Assembly: GCF_004698125.1 (NCBI RefSeq)
Contig: NZ_SRHV01000006.1
Location: 124,001-188,000, forward strand
Reading direction: 5' to 3'
Length of the DNA stretch: 64,000 nucleotides
Source of the DNA: Halosimplex halophilum
Lineage (GTDB): Archaea; Halobacteriota; Halobacteria; Halobacteriales; Haloarculaceae
The notes below the pieces were generated by a model, which was not told the origin of the DNA, did no database searches, and saw nothing but the letters and a program-made list of their open reading frames with translations. The stretch's first letter is position 1. The number at the start of each line of letters is the position of its first letter. Of this stretch, positions 16,205 through 24,428 are shown one piece after another. A program made the translations under genes and the position numbers.

Positions 16205-17290
16205 TCACTCCCGGGCCAGGAACCCGAGACAGGTCGGCTTGGGCACGTCGCAGCGGGCCCGCTCGGCCAGCCGGCCGTCCGCCCCGACCGCGAAGGTGAC
16301 GACCTCGTGGCCGTCCCGGTTCTCGACGAGGAGGTGGCGCCCGTCGGGCGCGACGGCGAAGTCCCGCGGGTTCGCGCCGCCCGTCGCCGCGCGGTCGAGC
16401 GGTCGGAGGTCCCCACCGGTCGCCTCGAAGACGGCGATGCTCCGGTGACCGCGATTCGAGACGTACACCCACCCGGCCGGGTGGACGTGCACGTCGGCCG
16501 GCGAGTTCTCGGCCCCTCCGGCCGTCTCCGGAAGCGTGCTCGCGCTCGCGACGGGTTCCAGCGCGCCGGTCGCCGCGTCACGCGAGAGCGCGGCGACCGT
16601 GGAGTCGAGTTCGCCGACCAGGTAGCCGTACTCGCCGGCGTCGTCGAACGCGAGGTGGCGCGGTCCCGTGCCGGGCGGCAGGGCCACGGCCGCCGGCTCG
16701 GCCGGGCGGAGCCGGTCGTCGTCGGCGTCGATCCGGTAGACCGCCACCTCGTCGGTCCCCAGGTCGGGCACGTAGAGGTACCGGCCGTCGGGCCCCGGCA
16801 CGGCCGAGTGGGGGTGCGGCTCGGCCTGGCGGTCGGCGACCGGCCCGCTCCCCTCGTGGTGAACCACGTCACAGGCCGGGCCGAGGTCGCCAGCGTCGTC
16901 GAGGGGGTACATCGCCGCAGTTCCGCCCCCGTAGTTGGCGACGAAGGCGTAGCGGCCCGCCGGGTCGACGCTCACGTAGCAGGGGCCGACGCCCTCGCTC
17001 GACCGGTCGGCGCGGCGGTCGAGCGACCCGTCGGTCCGGTCGGCGGCGAACGCCGTCACCGTCCCGCCGTCGGTCCGGTCGGCGACGTACACGCGGTCCT
17101 CCTGGGGGTGAACGGCGAGGTACATCGGGTGTTCGACGGGCGTGGTCGCCAGCGCGGAGAGGGTCCCCGACTCGGCGTCGTAGCCGTACGCGTAGACGCC
17201 CGAGTCGCCGTCGCCAGCCGTCGAGCAGACGAGCGCGAGGTGGGCGGTGTCGGGCGGGTCGTCGCGGTCGGGTCCGTCGGCGGCGCTCAT
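16205..17290 (-). CDS. Beta-propeller sugar-acid lactonase (6-phosphogluconolactonase-like)
   Basis: 361 residues. Seven-bladed propeller of the bacterial 6-phosphogluconolactonase/muconate-lactonising superfamily: HLALVCSTAGDGDSGVYAY, PMYLAVHPQEDRVYVADRT, PCYVSVDPAGRYAFVANYGG, HPHSAVPGPDGRYLYVPDLG, GPRHLAFDDAGEYGYLVGEL, and the late NPRDFAVAPDGRHLLVENRD. Members hydrolyse sugar lactones. Haloarchaea generally lack a phosphorylated pentose shunt of the Pgl type in sugar-acid catabolism, and the gene is joined to an MR/MLE dehydratase, so a galactaro- or aldono-lactone is the likely substrate. The start ATG overlaps the stop of that dehydratase gene (ATGA), implying one transcript and coupled translation. 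Confidence 0.88.
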   Translation of the reverse strand: MSAADGPDRDDPPDTAHLALVCSTAGDGDSGVYAYGYDAESGTLSALATTPVEHPMYLAVHPQEDRVYVADRTDGGTVTAFAADRTDGSLDRRADRSSEGVGPCYVSVDPAGRYAFVANYGGGTAAMYPLDDAGDLGPACDVVHHEGSGPVADRQAEPHPHSAVPGPDGRYLYVPDLGTDEVAVYRIDADDDRLRPAEPAAVALPPGTGPRHLAFDDAGEYGYLVGELDSTVAALSRDAATGALEPVASASTLPETAGGAENSPADVHVHPAGWVYVSNRGHRSIAVFEATGGDLRPLDRAATGGANPRDFAVAPDGRHLLVENRDGHEVVTFAVGADGRLAERARCDVPKPTCLGFLARE

Positions 17291-18426
17291 GGCTCCACCC
17301 GATTTGCTTCGACGAAGTCCCAGTCGAAGTCGTAGCCCAGCCCCGGCGACTGCGGGACGCGGACGCACCCGTCGTCGTCCAGCTGGTCCAGCGGCGTCGC
17401 GAGGAACGGCCGGGCGCCGTCGTAGTCGTAGTCGGGGTGCAGCAGCCCGCGCTCGTAGTACTCGCCGCACTCGGCCATCGCGGCGAGCAGGTGCAGGTTC
17501 GGCAGGTTCCCGCCGTGGAGCTCGCACTCGACGCCGAACGCCTCGTAGGCGTGAACCGCCTTCAGCGCCGGCGTGAGCCCGCCCACGTCGTGGACTCCGA
17601 CCCGGCCGATGTCCGCGGCGTCGCGCCGGAGCCACTCCGCGCGGGTCTGGGCGCCGCCCTCGGCCGTCTCGGGGCCGACCACGGGCACGTCGACCTCGTC
17701 GGTCAGCCACTCGTAGGACCCGACCGAGTGCTCGTCCATCGGCTCCTCGAACCACGCGAACGCCAGGTCGGCGAGCGCGTCGCCGATGCGCCTGGCCTCG
17801 GTCCGCGTGTAGAAGTGATGGGAGTCGAGCATCAGTTCGACCCCGGGACCGACGCGCTCGCGGACGGCGCGGCAGGCGGCGATAACCCGCTCGGGGTCGG
17901 CGTCGTACGGCGGCATCCAGGTGTGGAGTTTCACCGCGGGGTACCCGCGGTCGACGAGCGTCTCCGCGAAGTCGGCGTAGGCCTCGGGGGTCCCCAGCCC
18001 GTCGGGGTCGTCGTCGCCGACCATCGTGCTCGCGTAGGCGGGGACCCGCTCGCGGTGGCCGCCCAGCAGCCGGTACACCGGTTCGCCGTAGTGCTTCCCC
18101 GCGGCGTCCCACAGCGCGCAGTCGACCCGCGACACCGTCGTCTCGGAGAGCGTGCTCCGCCTGAGTCGCCCGGAGCGGCGGAGCCGCCGGCGGATCCGCT
18201 CGCGCTCGCGGGGGTCCTCGCCGGCCAGCGCGTCGCTCGCGAACTCGTTGGTCGCCGGGTCGCCGCCGAGGCAGTAGCCGTCCGGCCCGCCGTCGACGGC
18301 GACCCGGGTGATCCGCCGGACCCGCTCGACCGGCGGGCCGGGATGGGCGTGGCCCTTCCCGTCGCGCGCCTTCGCGGACTCGCAGGTGAACGCGACCGTC
18401 TCGATATCGCTGATCTCCATCTGCAC
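17287..18426 (-). CDS. Enolase-superfamily (MR/MLE) enzyme coupled to the lactonase
   Basis: 379 residues. MR/MLE signatures: VDCALWDAAGKHYGEPVYRL, the general-base segment VKLHTWMPP, metal ligands in MLDSHHFYTR, WFEEPMDEHS and VVGPETAEGG, and ECELHGGNLPNLH late in the barrel. The KxH-type base motif and HDVGG segment differ from the 12885 copy, so a different acid is probable. It forms a two-gene unit with the lactonase: stop and start overlap by 4 bp. The pairing suggests that the lactone product opened by one enzyme is dehydrated by the other. A TATA-like TTAACAC about 25 nt upstream supports the MQMEISD start; the ATG two codons later is also possible. Confidence 0.88.
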   Translation of the reverse strand: MQMEISDIETVAFTCESAKARDGKGHAHPGPPVERVRRITRVAVDGGPDGYCLGGDPATNEFASDALAGEDPRERERIRRRLRRSGRLRRSTLSETTVSRVDCALWDAAGKHYGEPVYRLLGGHRERVPAYASTMVGDDDPDGLGTPEAYADFAETLVDRGYPAVKLHTWMPPYDADPERVIAACRAVRERVGPGVELMLDSHHFYTRTEARRIGDALADLAFAWFEEPMDEHSVGSYEWLTDEVDVPVVGPETAEGGAQTRAEWLRRDAADIGRVGVHDVGGLTPALKAVHAYEAFGVECELHGGNLPNLHLLAAMAECGEYYERGLLHPDYDYDGARPFLATPLDQLDDDGCVRVPQSPGLGYDFDWDFVEANRVEP

Positions 18427-18504
18427 GGTGGTTCTCCCCGCCGTGTGTTAACGATTCCGTCGACCCACCGAAAGACCCTTTGTGTGACACCGTGACCCAC
18501 GGGT

Positions 18505-19380
18505 ATGGACCGGCGCGCCTTTCTCGCGACAGCAGCGGCAGTCACGGCCGGGTGCGGACAGGCCGGCAGTTCCGGGACGCCCACCGACGGGGCCGGGACG
18601 GCGACCGACACACCCGCGGAATCGCCAACCGACACACCGACCGAGACGCCGACAGCCGCGCCCCCCTCGGTCCAGGTGACCGACGTGTCGGCCCCCTCCG
18701 GGATCGAGATCGGAACGAACGGGACGCTCTCGGTGACGCTGGAGAACGCCGGCGGACGTGAGGGACAGTTCTCCGCACCCGTCGAGGCGCGGATCGGGAC
18801 CGGCGCCTGGGCGACCACCGGGAGGACGGTGTCGGCGGCCGTCCCAGCCGGCGAGTCGGTCACCGAGACCGTCGACCTCCCGCCGAACGACCACGTCGAA
18901 CCGGCCTCGTACCGGCTGGCCGAGGCCGACCCCGTCGCGCGGACCCGCTTCGTCGCCCGGGAGCTATCGCTCGGCGAGGCGCACACGCTCCCGAACGGCG
19001 TCGCCCTCTCGGTCGAGGCCGCCGAGTTCGCCGAGGCGTACACCTACGAGGGCGAGGACGGGGAGACGACCCTCGCGCCGACCGACGGCGAGAAGTGGGC
19101 CGTCGGGACGCTCCGGGCGGAGAACACCGCCGACGAGACGGCGCGGGCGCCGCTGATCTCCGACATCGCCCTCTTCCGCGGGGAGCAGGAGTTCTCACAC
19201 CACTACGCCGGCGACAACCGCGACCGCTACCGCGGCGGCGACCTCGCCGCCGGCGCGGTCAGCGAGGGCGACCTCCCGACCGACGTGCCCCTGGACGCCG
19301 ACCGGAGCGACCTCAGAGTCGAGTACAGCGAGGCGCTCGACGACGGCCGGGTGACGGTGCGCTGGTCGCTCACCGACTGA
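18505..19380 (+). CDS. Tat lipoprotein with CARDB-like and DUF4352-like domains
   Basis: 291 residues. The start MDRRAFLATAAAVTAGC has a Tat twin-Arg motif and a lipobox ending in Cys17. Residues ~20-52 are a Thr/Pro-rich, glycosylation-prone linker, ~55-140 look like a CARDB-type beta domain (VQVTDVSAPSGIEIGTNGTL, GESVTETVDL), and ~150-290 resemble the DUF4352 telokin-like fold. Such proteins are common on haloarchaeal membranes and are of unknown function. The gene is divergent from the MR/MLE-lactonase unit with only 78 bp between starts, but nothing in its sequence suggests sugar binding. Confidence 0.8.
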   Translation: MDRRAFLATAAAVTAGCGQAGSSGTPTDGAGTATDTPAESPTDTPTETPTAAPPSVQVTDVSAPSGIEIGTNGTLSVTLENAGGREGQFSAPVEARIGTGAWATTGRTVSAAVPAGESVTETVDLPPNDHVEPASYRLAEADPVARTRFVARELSLGEAHTLPNGVALSVEAAEFAEAYTYEGEDGETTLAPTDGEKWAVGTLRAENTADETARAPLISDIALFRGEQEFSHHYAGDNRDRYRGGDLAAGAVSEGDLPTDVPLDADRSDLRVEYSEALDDGRVTVRWSLTD

Positions 19381-19461
19381 GCGCGTCGCGGTCGCCGGAG
19401 CGTGTCGGCTGATCGCCGATGCTCGCGGTAGAAACGGCATTCGATGGAGGGACGAACGTCG

Positions 19462-21699
19462 TCAGTCGTCCGAGGGGGCGGTGCCGGCGGCGTCGTCGGC
19501 GCCGGCGTCGAAGCCCGTCTCGTCCTCGTCGACGATCGACTCGCTCGACCAGTACTCGTGGTCGTCGACCATCCGGAAGCAGGCCCCGCGGTGGAGGTCG
19601 CTCCCGTCCTCGGCCGCGTACGAGCCGGGGGTCTGCTCGGCGCAGACCTCGCGGGCCTCCGGGCAGCGGGTGTGGTAGCGGCAGCCGCTGGGCGGGTTCG
19701 TCGGGTCCGGGATGTCGATCTCGCGGATCGGCGACTCCTCGGCCCGCTCCTCCTCGGGGTCGAGCTCCGGCGTCGCCCAGCGCAGCGCCTGCGTGTAGGG
19801 GTGCTGGGGGTTGTTGATGACCTGCTCGGGCGGCCCGATCTCGACCAGTTCGCCGAGGTAGAGCACGCCGATGCGCCCGCCGGTCCGCTCGGCGATGTAG
19901 CGGGCGTTCGAGAGGTCGTGGCTGATGAACAGGTACGACGTGTCGAACATGTTCTGCAGCTCGATGAGCAGGTCCATCATCTCGACGCGGAGGCTCACGT
20001 CGAGCGCCGAGACGGGCTCGTCGGCGAGGATGACCTCGGGGTTCATCAGCATCGCGCGGATGAGCGCGACGCGCTGCTGTTCCCCGCCCGACAGCTGGTG
20101 GGGGTAGCGCTCGTAGTAGTCCTCGGGCGGCGTCATCCCGACGTGTTCGAGCATGCTCAGGACGCGCTGGCGGCGGTCGTTGCCGTCGAGGTCGTCGTGC
20201 CAGCGCTTCAGCGGCGCCTCCAGGATCTTGTTGTTGCGGCGGTGGGGGTTCAGCGCGCTGCCGGGGTCCTGGTGGACGATCTGCAGCGAGCGGCGGATCT
20301 CGCTCCAGGCGATCGACCCGTCGCCGTCGCCGTCGCGCACGTCCCAGATGTCGTGGCCGCGGTACTCGACGCTGCCGCCGGTCGGCCGCTGGAGGCCGAC
20401 GGCGGTCTTGCCCAGCGTCGTCTTCCCGCAGCCGGACTCGCCGACCAGCACGACCACGTCGTTCTCGTAGATGTCGAGGTCGATGCCGTCGACCGCCTTG
20501 ACCGGCGGCGCGTCGTCGAAGAAGTCGAGCATGCCCGACTCCTGGTCGAAGTGGACCTCGACGTCGTCGAGCGACAGCACCGGGTCCTCGCCGCCGCGGT
20601 CGACCGTCTCCCGGGCCGCGCGGCTCGGCGCGCCGGCGTCGGGGTCGGTGAACTCGTCCATCGGGATCTCCTCGGCGGCGTGCTCCCAGTGGTGACAGTG
20701 GACGAACCGGCCGTCGCCGGCGTCGTACGGGCCGGGATCCTGTTCGATACACTGGTCGTCGGCGAGCGGACAGCGCGGGTGGAACGAACAGCCCTCGGGG
20801 ACGTTTACCGGATCCGGCGCCGACCCCTCGACCGGCCGCATGTTCTCGATCGGCGACTCAAGGTTCGGCGTCGACTTCAGGAGTTTCCGCGTGTAGGGGT
20901 GAGCCGCGTCCTCCAGGATCTCCTCGGTCGGGCCGAGTTCGACGAACTCGAAGGCATAGAGCACGCCGACGCGGTCGGCGATGTCGGCCACCAGCGGCAG
21001 GTCGTGCGTGATGAAGACGATGGTGAGGTCGTACCGCTCCTTGAGGTTCTCCAGCAGCGAGATGATCGACCGCTGCATGAGCAGGTCCAGCGCCGCCGTC
21101 GGCTCGTCCATCACGAGCACCTCGGGTTCGAGGATCAGGCTCAGCGCGATCAGCGCGCGCTGTTTCATCCCGCCCGACAGCTCGTGGGGGTAGGAGTTCA
21201 GGATGCGTTCGGGGTCGAGATACAGGTCCGAGAGCAGCTGGCGGGCCCGGTCCATGCCCTCCGGCACGTCGTAGTCGTGGGCCTCCAGCGTCTCGACGAA
21301 GTGGGTCTCGATGTCCCGGACGGGGTTGAACGACGACATCGCGCCCTGGAACACCATCGACACCTCCTCCCAGCGGTAGGCCTTGCGTTCCTGCTTGCTC
21401 AGTTCGAGCACGTCGAGCGACTCGCCGTCGCCGGGGTTGTAGGTGATGTCGCCCCGGAGGAGGCCGGGGTCGACGACGGCGTCGAGCAGCGCCGAGGCGA
21501 ACATCGACTTGCCCGACCCCGACTCGCCGACGACGCCGAGCACCTCGTTGCGCTCGATGTCCATGTCGACGCTGTCGAGGACGCGCGACTCGCCGCGCTC
21601 CATGTCGAACGACACCGTCGTATCCCGCATCTGCAGGATCGGGTCGCTGTGCGCCACCGTCCGTTCGTAGTCGGTCTCGGATACGGTCATGTCAGACAC
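19462..21699 (-). CDS. ABC transporter ATPase, fused DppD-DppF type
   Basis: 745 residues with two complete oligopeptide-type ATPase domains. Domain 1: Walker A GESGSGKS (58-65), signature LSGGMKQR (174-181), Walker B VLVMDEP. Domain 2: Walker A GESGCGKT (420-427), signature LSGGEQQR (536-543), Walker B VILADEP. Each is followed by the oligopeptide-transporter C-terminal domain with its Cys-rich loop (GCSFHPRCPLADDQC and GCRYHTRCPEAREVC). Usually these are two genes. The start overlaps the permease stop by 8 bp, so it is translated from the same transcript. In archaea and Thermotogales many 'peptide' importers of this class carry oligosaccharides, which fits this locus; substrate is inferred. 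Confidence 0.93.
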   Translation of the reverse strand: MSDMTVSETDYERTVAHSDPILQMRDTTVSFDMERGESRVLDSVDMDIERNEVLGVVGESGSGKSMFASALLDAVVDPGLLRGDITYNPGDGESLDVLELSKQERKAYRWEEVSMVFQGAMSSFNPVRDIETHFVETLEAHDYDVPEGMDRARQLLSDLYLDPERILNSYPHELSGGMKQRALIALSLILEPEVLVMDEPTAALDLLMQRSIISLLENLKERYDLTIVFITHDLPLVADIADRVGVLYAFEFVELGPTEEILEDAAHPYTRKLLKSTPNLESPIENMRPVEGSAPDPVNVPEGCSFHPRCPLADDQCIEQDPGPYDAGDGRFVHCHHWEHAAEEIPMDEFTDPDAGAPSRAARETVDRGGEDPVLSLDDVEVHFDQESGMLDFFDDAPPVKAVDGIDLDIYENDVVVLVGESGCGKTTLGKTAVGLQRPTGGSVEYRGHDIWDVRDGDGDGSIAWSEIRRSLQIVHQDPGSALNPHRRNNKILEAPLKRWHDDLDGNDRRQRVLSMLEHVGMTPPEDYYERYPHQLSGGEQQRVALIRAMLMNPEVILADEPVSALDVSLRVEMMDLLIELQNMFDTSYLFISHDLSNARYIAERTGGRIGVLYLGELVEIGPPEQVINNPQHPYTQALRWATPELDPEEERAEESPIREIDIPDPTNPPSGCRYHTRCPEAREVCAEQTPGSYAAEDGSDLHRGACFRMVDDHEYWSSESIVDEDETGFDAGADDAAGTAPSDD

Positions 21700-22861
21700 C
21701 TCCGACCTTGCTGGTCAGTTCCTCGTCGCTCTCGCCGTCGGCCGCCGTCTCGCCGGAGCGCTTCTCGTGGCGGGCGCGGACCCGCGGGTTGAACACCCGG
21801 TCCAGCGACTGCCCGAGGAGGATCAGGCCGATCGAGAAGACGATGATGGCGATCATCGGCACCAGGAACCAGTGGAGCGCGCCCGGCCGGTAGTGGGCGC
21901 CCGACTGGTAGGCCTGGTTGAGCGTGATCCCCCAGTTGAGGTTCTCGAACGGGAGGATCCCGAGGTAGTACAGCCCGACGGCCGAGAAGATCACCCGGCG
22001 GGCGGCGTTGGTCAGGTTGATGACGACGAACGGCATCAGGTGCGGGACGATCTCCTTGAAGATGATGTCCCGCGAGGGGATGCCCATCGCCCGCGAGGCC
22101 TCGACGAACGACTCCGAGCGCAGCGTCAGCATCTGCGACCGGATCGCCCGCGCGAGCCCGCCCCACGCGGCGATGGAGAGCAGGAGCCCCACCATGTACG
22201 GGTTGCTCCCGATCGGCAACAGCAGCGCGAGCACCATCACCGTGGGGAACCCGGGCAGGTTGATGAAGATGTCCGTGATCGACGAGAGGACGGTGTCGAC
22301 CCAGCCGCCCTTGTAGCCGGCGATAGCGCCGACCATCGTCCCGACGCCGACGGTCGCCAGCGCGCCCGCGAAGACCATCTTCAGGATCTCCGTCGTCGAG
22401 AACACCACCTGCGAGAGCAGGTCCCGCCCCATCTGGTCGGTCCCGAGCGGGTAGTCCCAGTTCTCGAACGGCTTGGCGAGCGCGCCCGCCTCGCCGACCT
22501 CGGTCGGTTCGATGACGTACGGGCCGACGATCCCCATCAGCAGGTACGTGAAGACGATCGTGAAGCCGATCCTGGCGCGCCAGTCCGTCCAGACGATGAA
22601 GAAGGGCGCCCGGATGTACGAGTCGTAGAACTTCCGTAACTTGTCGAGGCGCGTCTCCTCGACCGAGGAGACGACCTCGAACGGCGATTCGACGCCGACG
22701 CTCCCGCCGTCCGGGCGGACGGTCCCGTCCGCGTCCCCGGCGGCGCCCGCCGCGGACCCGGAGGCCGTTCGCTCGGGCGCGTCGCTCCCCTCGTCGCCCG
22801 AGGGGATCGACTCCAGCGCCTCGGCGTGGTCGGTGCGGTCCGGGCGGTTGTCGTCGGTCAT
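21692..22861 (-). CDS. ABC transporter permease, DppC type
   Basis: 389 residues. A long charged N-terminal region (~90 residues) precedes six hydrophobic segments. The core shows the DppC/OppC motifs DQMGRDLLSQVVFSTTEILK and the EAA loop FVEASRAMGIPSRDIIFKEI followed by HLMPFVVINL, which docks to the ATPase. It lies between the DppB-type permease (45-bp gap) and the fused ATPase (8-bp overlap). Together they should form the membrane channel of an importer for sugar oligomers or peptides. Confidence 0.92.
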   Translation of the reverse strand: MTDDNRPDRTDHAEALESIPSGDEGSDAPERTASGSAAGAAGDADGTVRPDGGSVGVESPFEVVSSVEETRLDKLRKFYDSYIRAPFFIVWTDWRARIGFTIVFTYLLMGIVGPYVIEPTEVGEAGALAKPFENWDYPLGTDQMGRDLLSQVVFSTTEILKMVFAGALATVGVGTMVGAIAGYKGGWVDTVLSSITDIFINLPGFPTVMVLALLLPIGSNPYMVGLLLSIAAWGGLARAIRSQMLTLRSESFVEASRAMGIPSRDIIFKEIVPHLMPFVVINLTNAARRVIFSAVGLYYLGILPFENLNWGITLNQAYQSGAHYRPGALHWFLVPMIAIIVFSIGLILLGQSLDRVFNPRVRARHEKRSGETAADGESDEELTSKVGGV

Positions 22862-22906
22862 CGGTCGGTCCCTCCCGTGGTGTGTAGTTGTCGTAGCTGC
22901 ATCGTA

Positions 22907-23926
22907 TCAGTAGCTCTCACTTTCCTGTCCCTTCGCCCGCGGGTCGAGGTAGCCGTAGGTGAGGTCGGCCAGCAGCAGGGCGATGACGACCGCGAGCGTG
23001 ATGACGACGAACCCGCCCATCATCAGCGGGTAGTCCCGCTGGTAGGTCGCCGACAGCATGTACCAGCCGATCCCCCGGTACTGGAACACCTGTTCGAGGA
23101 TGACCGACCCGCCGAACATCTCGCCGATGCTGATCAGCAGCGTCGTGTACATCGGCAGGATGGCGTTGCGGGCGACGTACTGCGTCGAGATGGTCACGTC
23201 CGAGAGCCCGCGCAGGCGGGCGACGCGCAGGTAGTCCTCGCCGAGCACGCGGATGGCGTTGCCACGCATCCCCAGCGAGGCGATCCCTGAGGCGACGATC
23301 ATCGACAGTATCGGCAGCGCCGCGTGCCTGACCACCCCCGAGATGTACGGCCAGGTCAGCCCCGGTTCGAGCCCCGTCGGTCGGCGGCCACCGGTCGGGA
23401 ACCACCCCCAGCGGTAGGCCATGAAGATGAGCAACATGATCGCGAGGACGTAGAAGGGGATCGACCCCATGAGGATCGCCCACGAGGTCAGCCCCACGTC
23501 CAGTTTCCCACCCTCCCAGTACGCCATCAGGGCGCCGACGGAGATGCCGATGAAGAAGCTGATGAACGTCGCCCAGCTCAGCACGAACAGCGTCCAGGGC
23601 AACGCCTGTGCGATGATGTCGACGACCGAGTCCTGGTAGTACACCGACTGGCCGAGGTTCCCCTGGGCCATGTTGATCATGTACTCGACGTACGCCGCCG
23701 GGATCGGTTTCGTCGGGTCGACGCTCAGCCGGAGTTCCACCAGCTCCCGCGCCCGGGCCGGGTCCAGTCCCCTGCGTTCGAGCTGCTGGATCATCGCCCC
23801 CATCGGGTTCCCCGGCATCATCCGAACGATCACGAACGAGAGCGTGATCACGGCCCACGACGTGAACACTGTCTGCCCGATTCTGCGCAGACGCCAGTCT
23901 ATGTTTACCATGTTCCTACTACTCAT
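22907..23926 (-). CDS. ABC transporter permease, DppB type
   Basis: 339 residues. Typical DppB layout: first membrane helix VFTSWAVITLSFVIVRMMPG followed by the P-G-N-P motif, the large periplasm-facing loop, then five more helices. The EAA loop reads YLRVARLRGLSDVTISTQYV with ARNAILP after it. MSSRNMVNI is taken as the start because the upstream extension is not family-like; MVNIDWRL five codons on is an alternative. It heads the permease-permease-ATPase run, and the lipoprotein binding protein gene lies upstream beyond a small membrane-protein gene. Confidence 0.92.
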   Translation of the reverse strand: MSSRNMVNIDWRLRRIGQTVFTSWAVITLSFVIVRMMPGNPMGAMIQQLERRGLDPARARELVELRLSVDPTKPIPAAYVEYMINMAQGNLGQSVYYQDSVVDIIAQALPWTLFVLSWATFISFFIGISVGALMAYWEGGKLDVGLTSWAILMGSIPFYVLAIMLLIFMAYRWGWFPTGGRRPTGLEPGLTWPYISGVVRHAALPILSMIVASGIASLGMRGNAIRVLGEDYLRVARLRGLSDVTISTQYVARNAILPMYTTLLISIGEMFGGSVILEQVFQYRGIGWYMLSATYQRDYPLMMGGFVVITLAVVIALLLADLTYGYLDPRAKGQESESY

Positions 23927-24103
23927 ACGGTAGTGATTCCGAACCTCTTGAATGTATCCCTCCGCGTACGCGGCGTCGGCCGACTCGAACCCGTCTCGAC
24001 GGGTCGAACACGACGGCCATCCGACGGCTCGTCCCGGCCCTCCACTCGACGGCTCGTCCGACACTCCACCGCCGGTCGGCGCCGCCAGGTCACCGCTCGC
24101 GGG

Positions 24104-24298
24104 TCAGAACGGCTCCCAACCCGTCCGGATGACGACGGCGGCGAGGACGAACGAGAGCACGACGGGGACCAGCGTCAGCTGTGCGGTGACGTACGGTCCC
24201 GTGCCGGGTTCGAGGTAGTAGAACGAGAAGGCCAGCAGGAGGAGAAAGAGGATGTCGACACCGAGTATGACCCTCGCGGCGGAGCGCAGCAGTCCCAT
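24104..24298 (-). CDS. Small two-helix membrane protein inside the ABC cluster
   Basis: 64 residues with two hydrophobic helices (VILGVDILFLLLLAFSFYYL and LVPVVLSFVLAAVVIR) joined by a short polar turn EPGTGP. The start MGLLRSAAR has a TATA-like CTTATGTG about 25 nt upstream. It lies between the binding-protein and permease genes of the ABC importer on the same strand. A role in that importer is possible but there is no family evidence. Confidence 0.65.
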   Translation of the reverse strand: MGLLRSAARVILGVDILFLLLLAFSFYYLEPGTGPYVTAQLTLVPVVLSFVLAAVVIRTGWEPF

Positions 24299-24428
24299 AC
24301 CTCCAGGCTGGACACGAGCCCACATAAGCGTTCGCTCGCGGTGGGCGCGCTCGGCGGGGCCGAGTTGAAACGCGCGCCGGAAGGGCGCAGACAGGAAAGG
24401 TGGGTGAACCGGGGCCGCGGGCCGGGGA

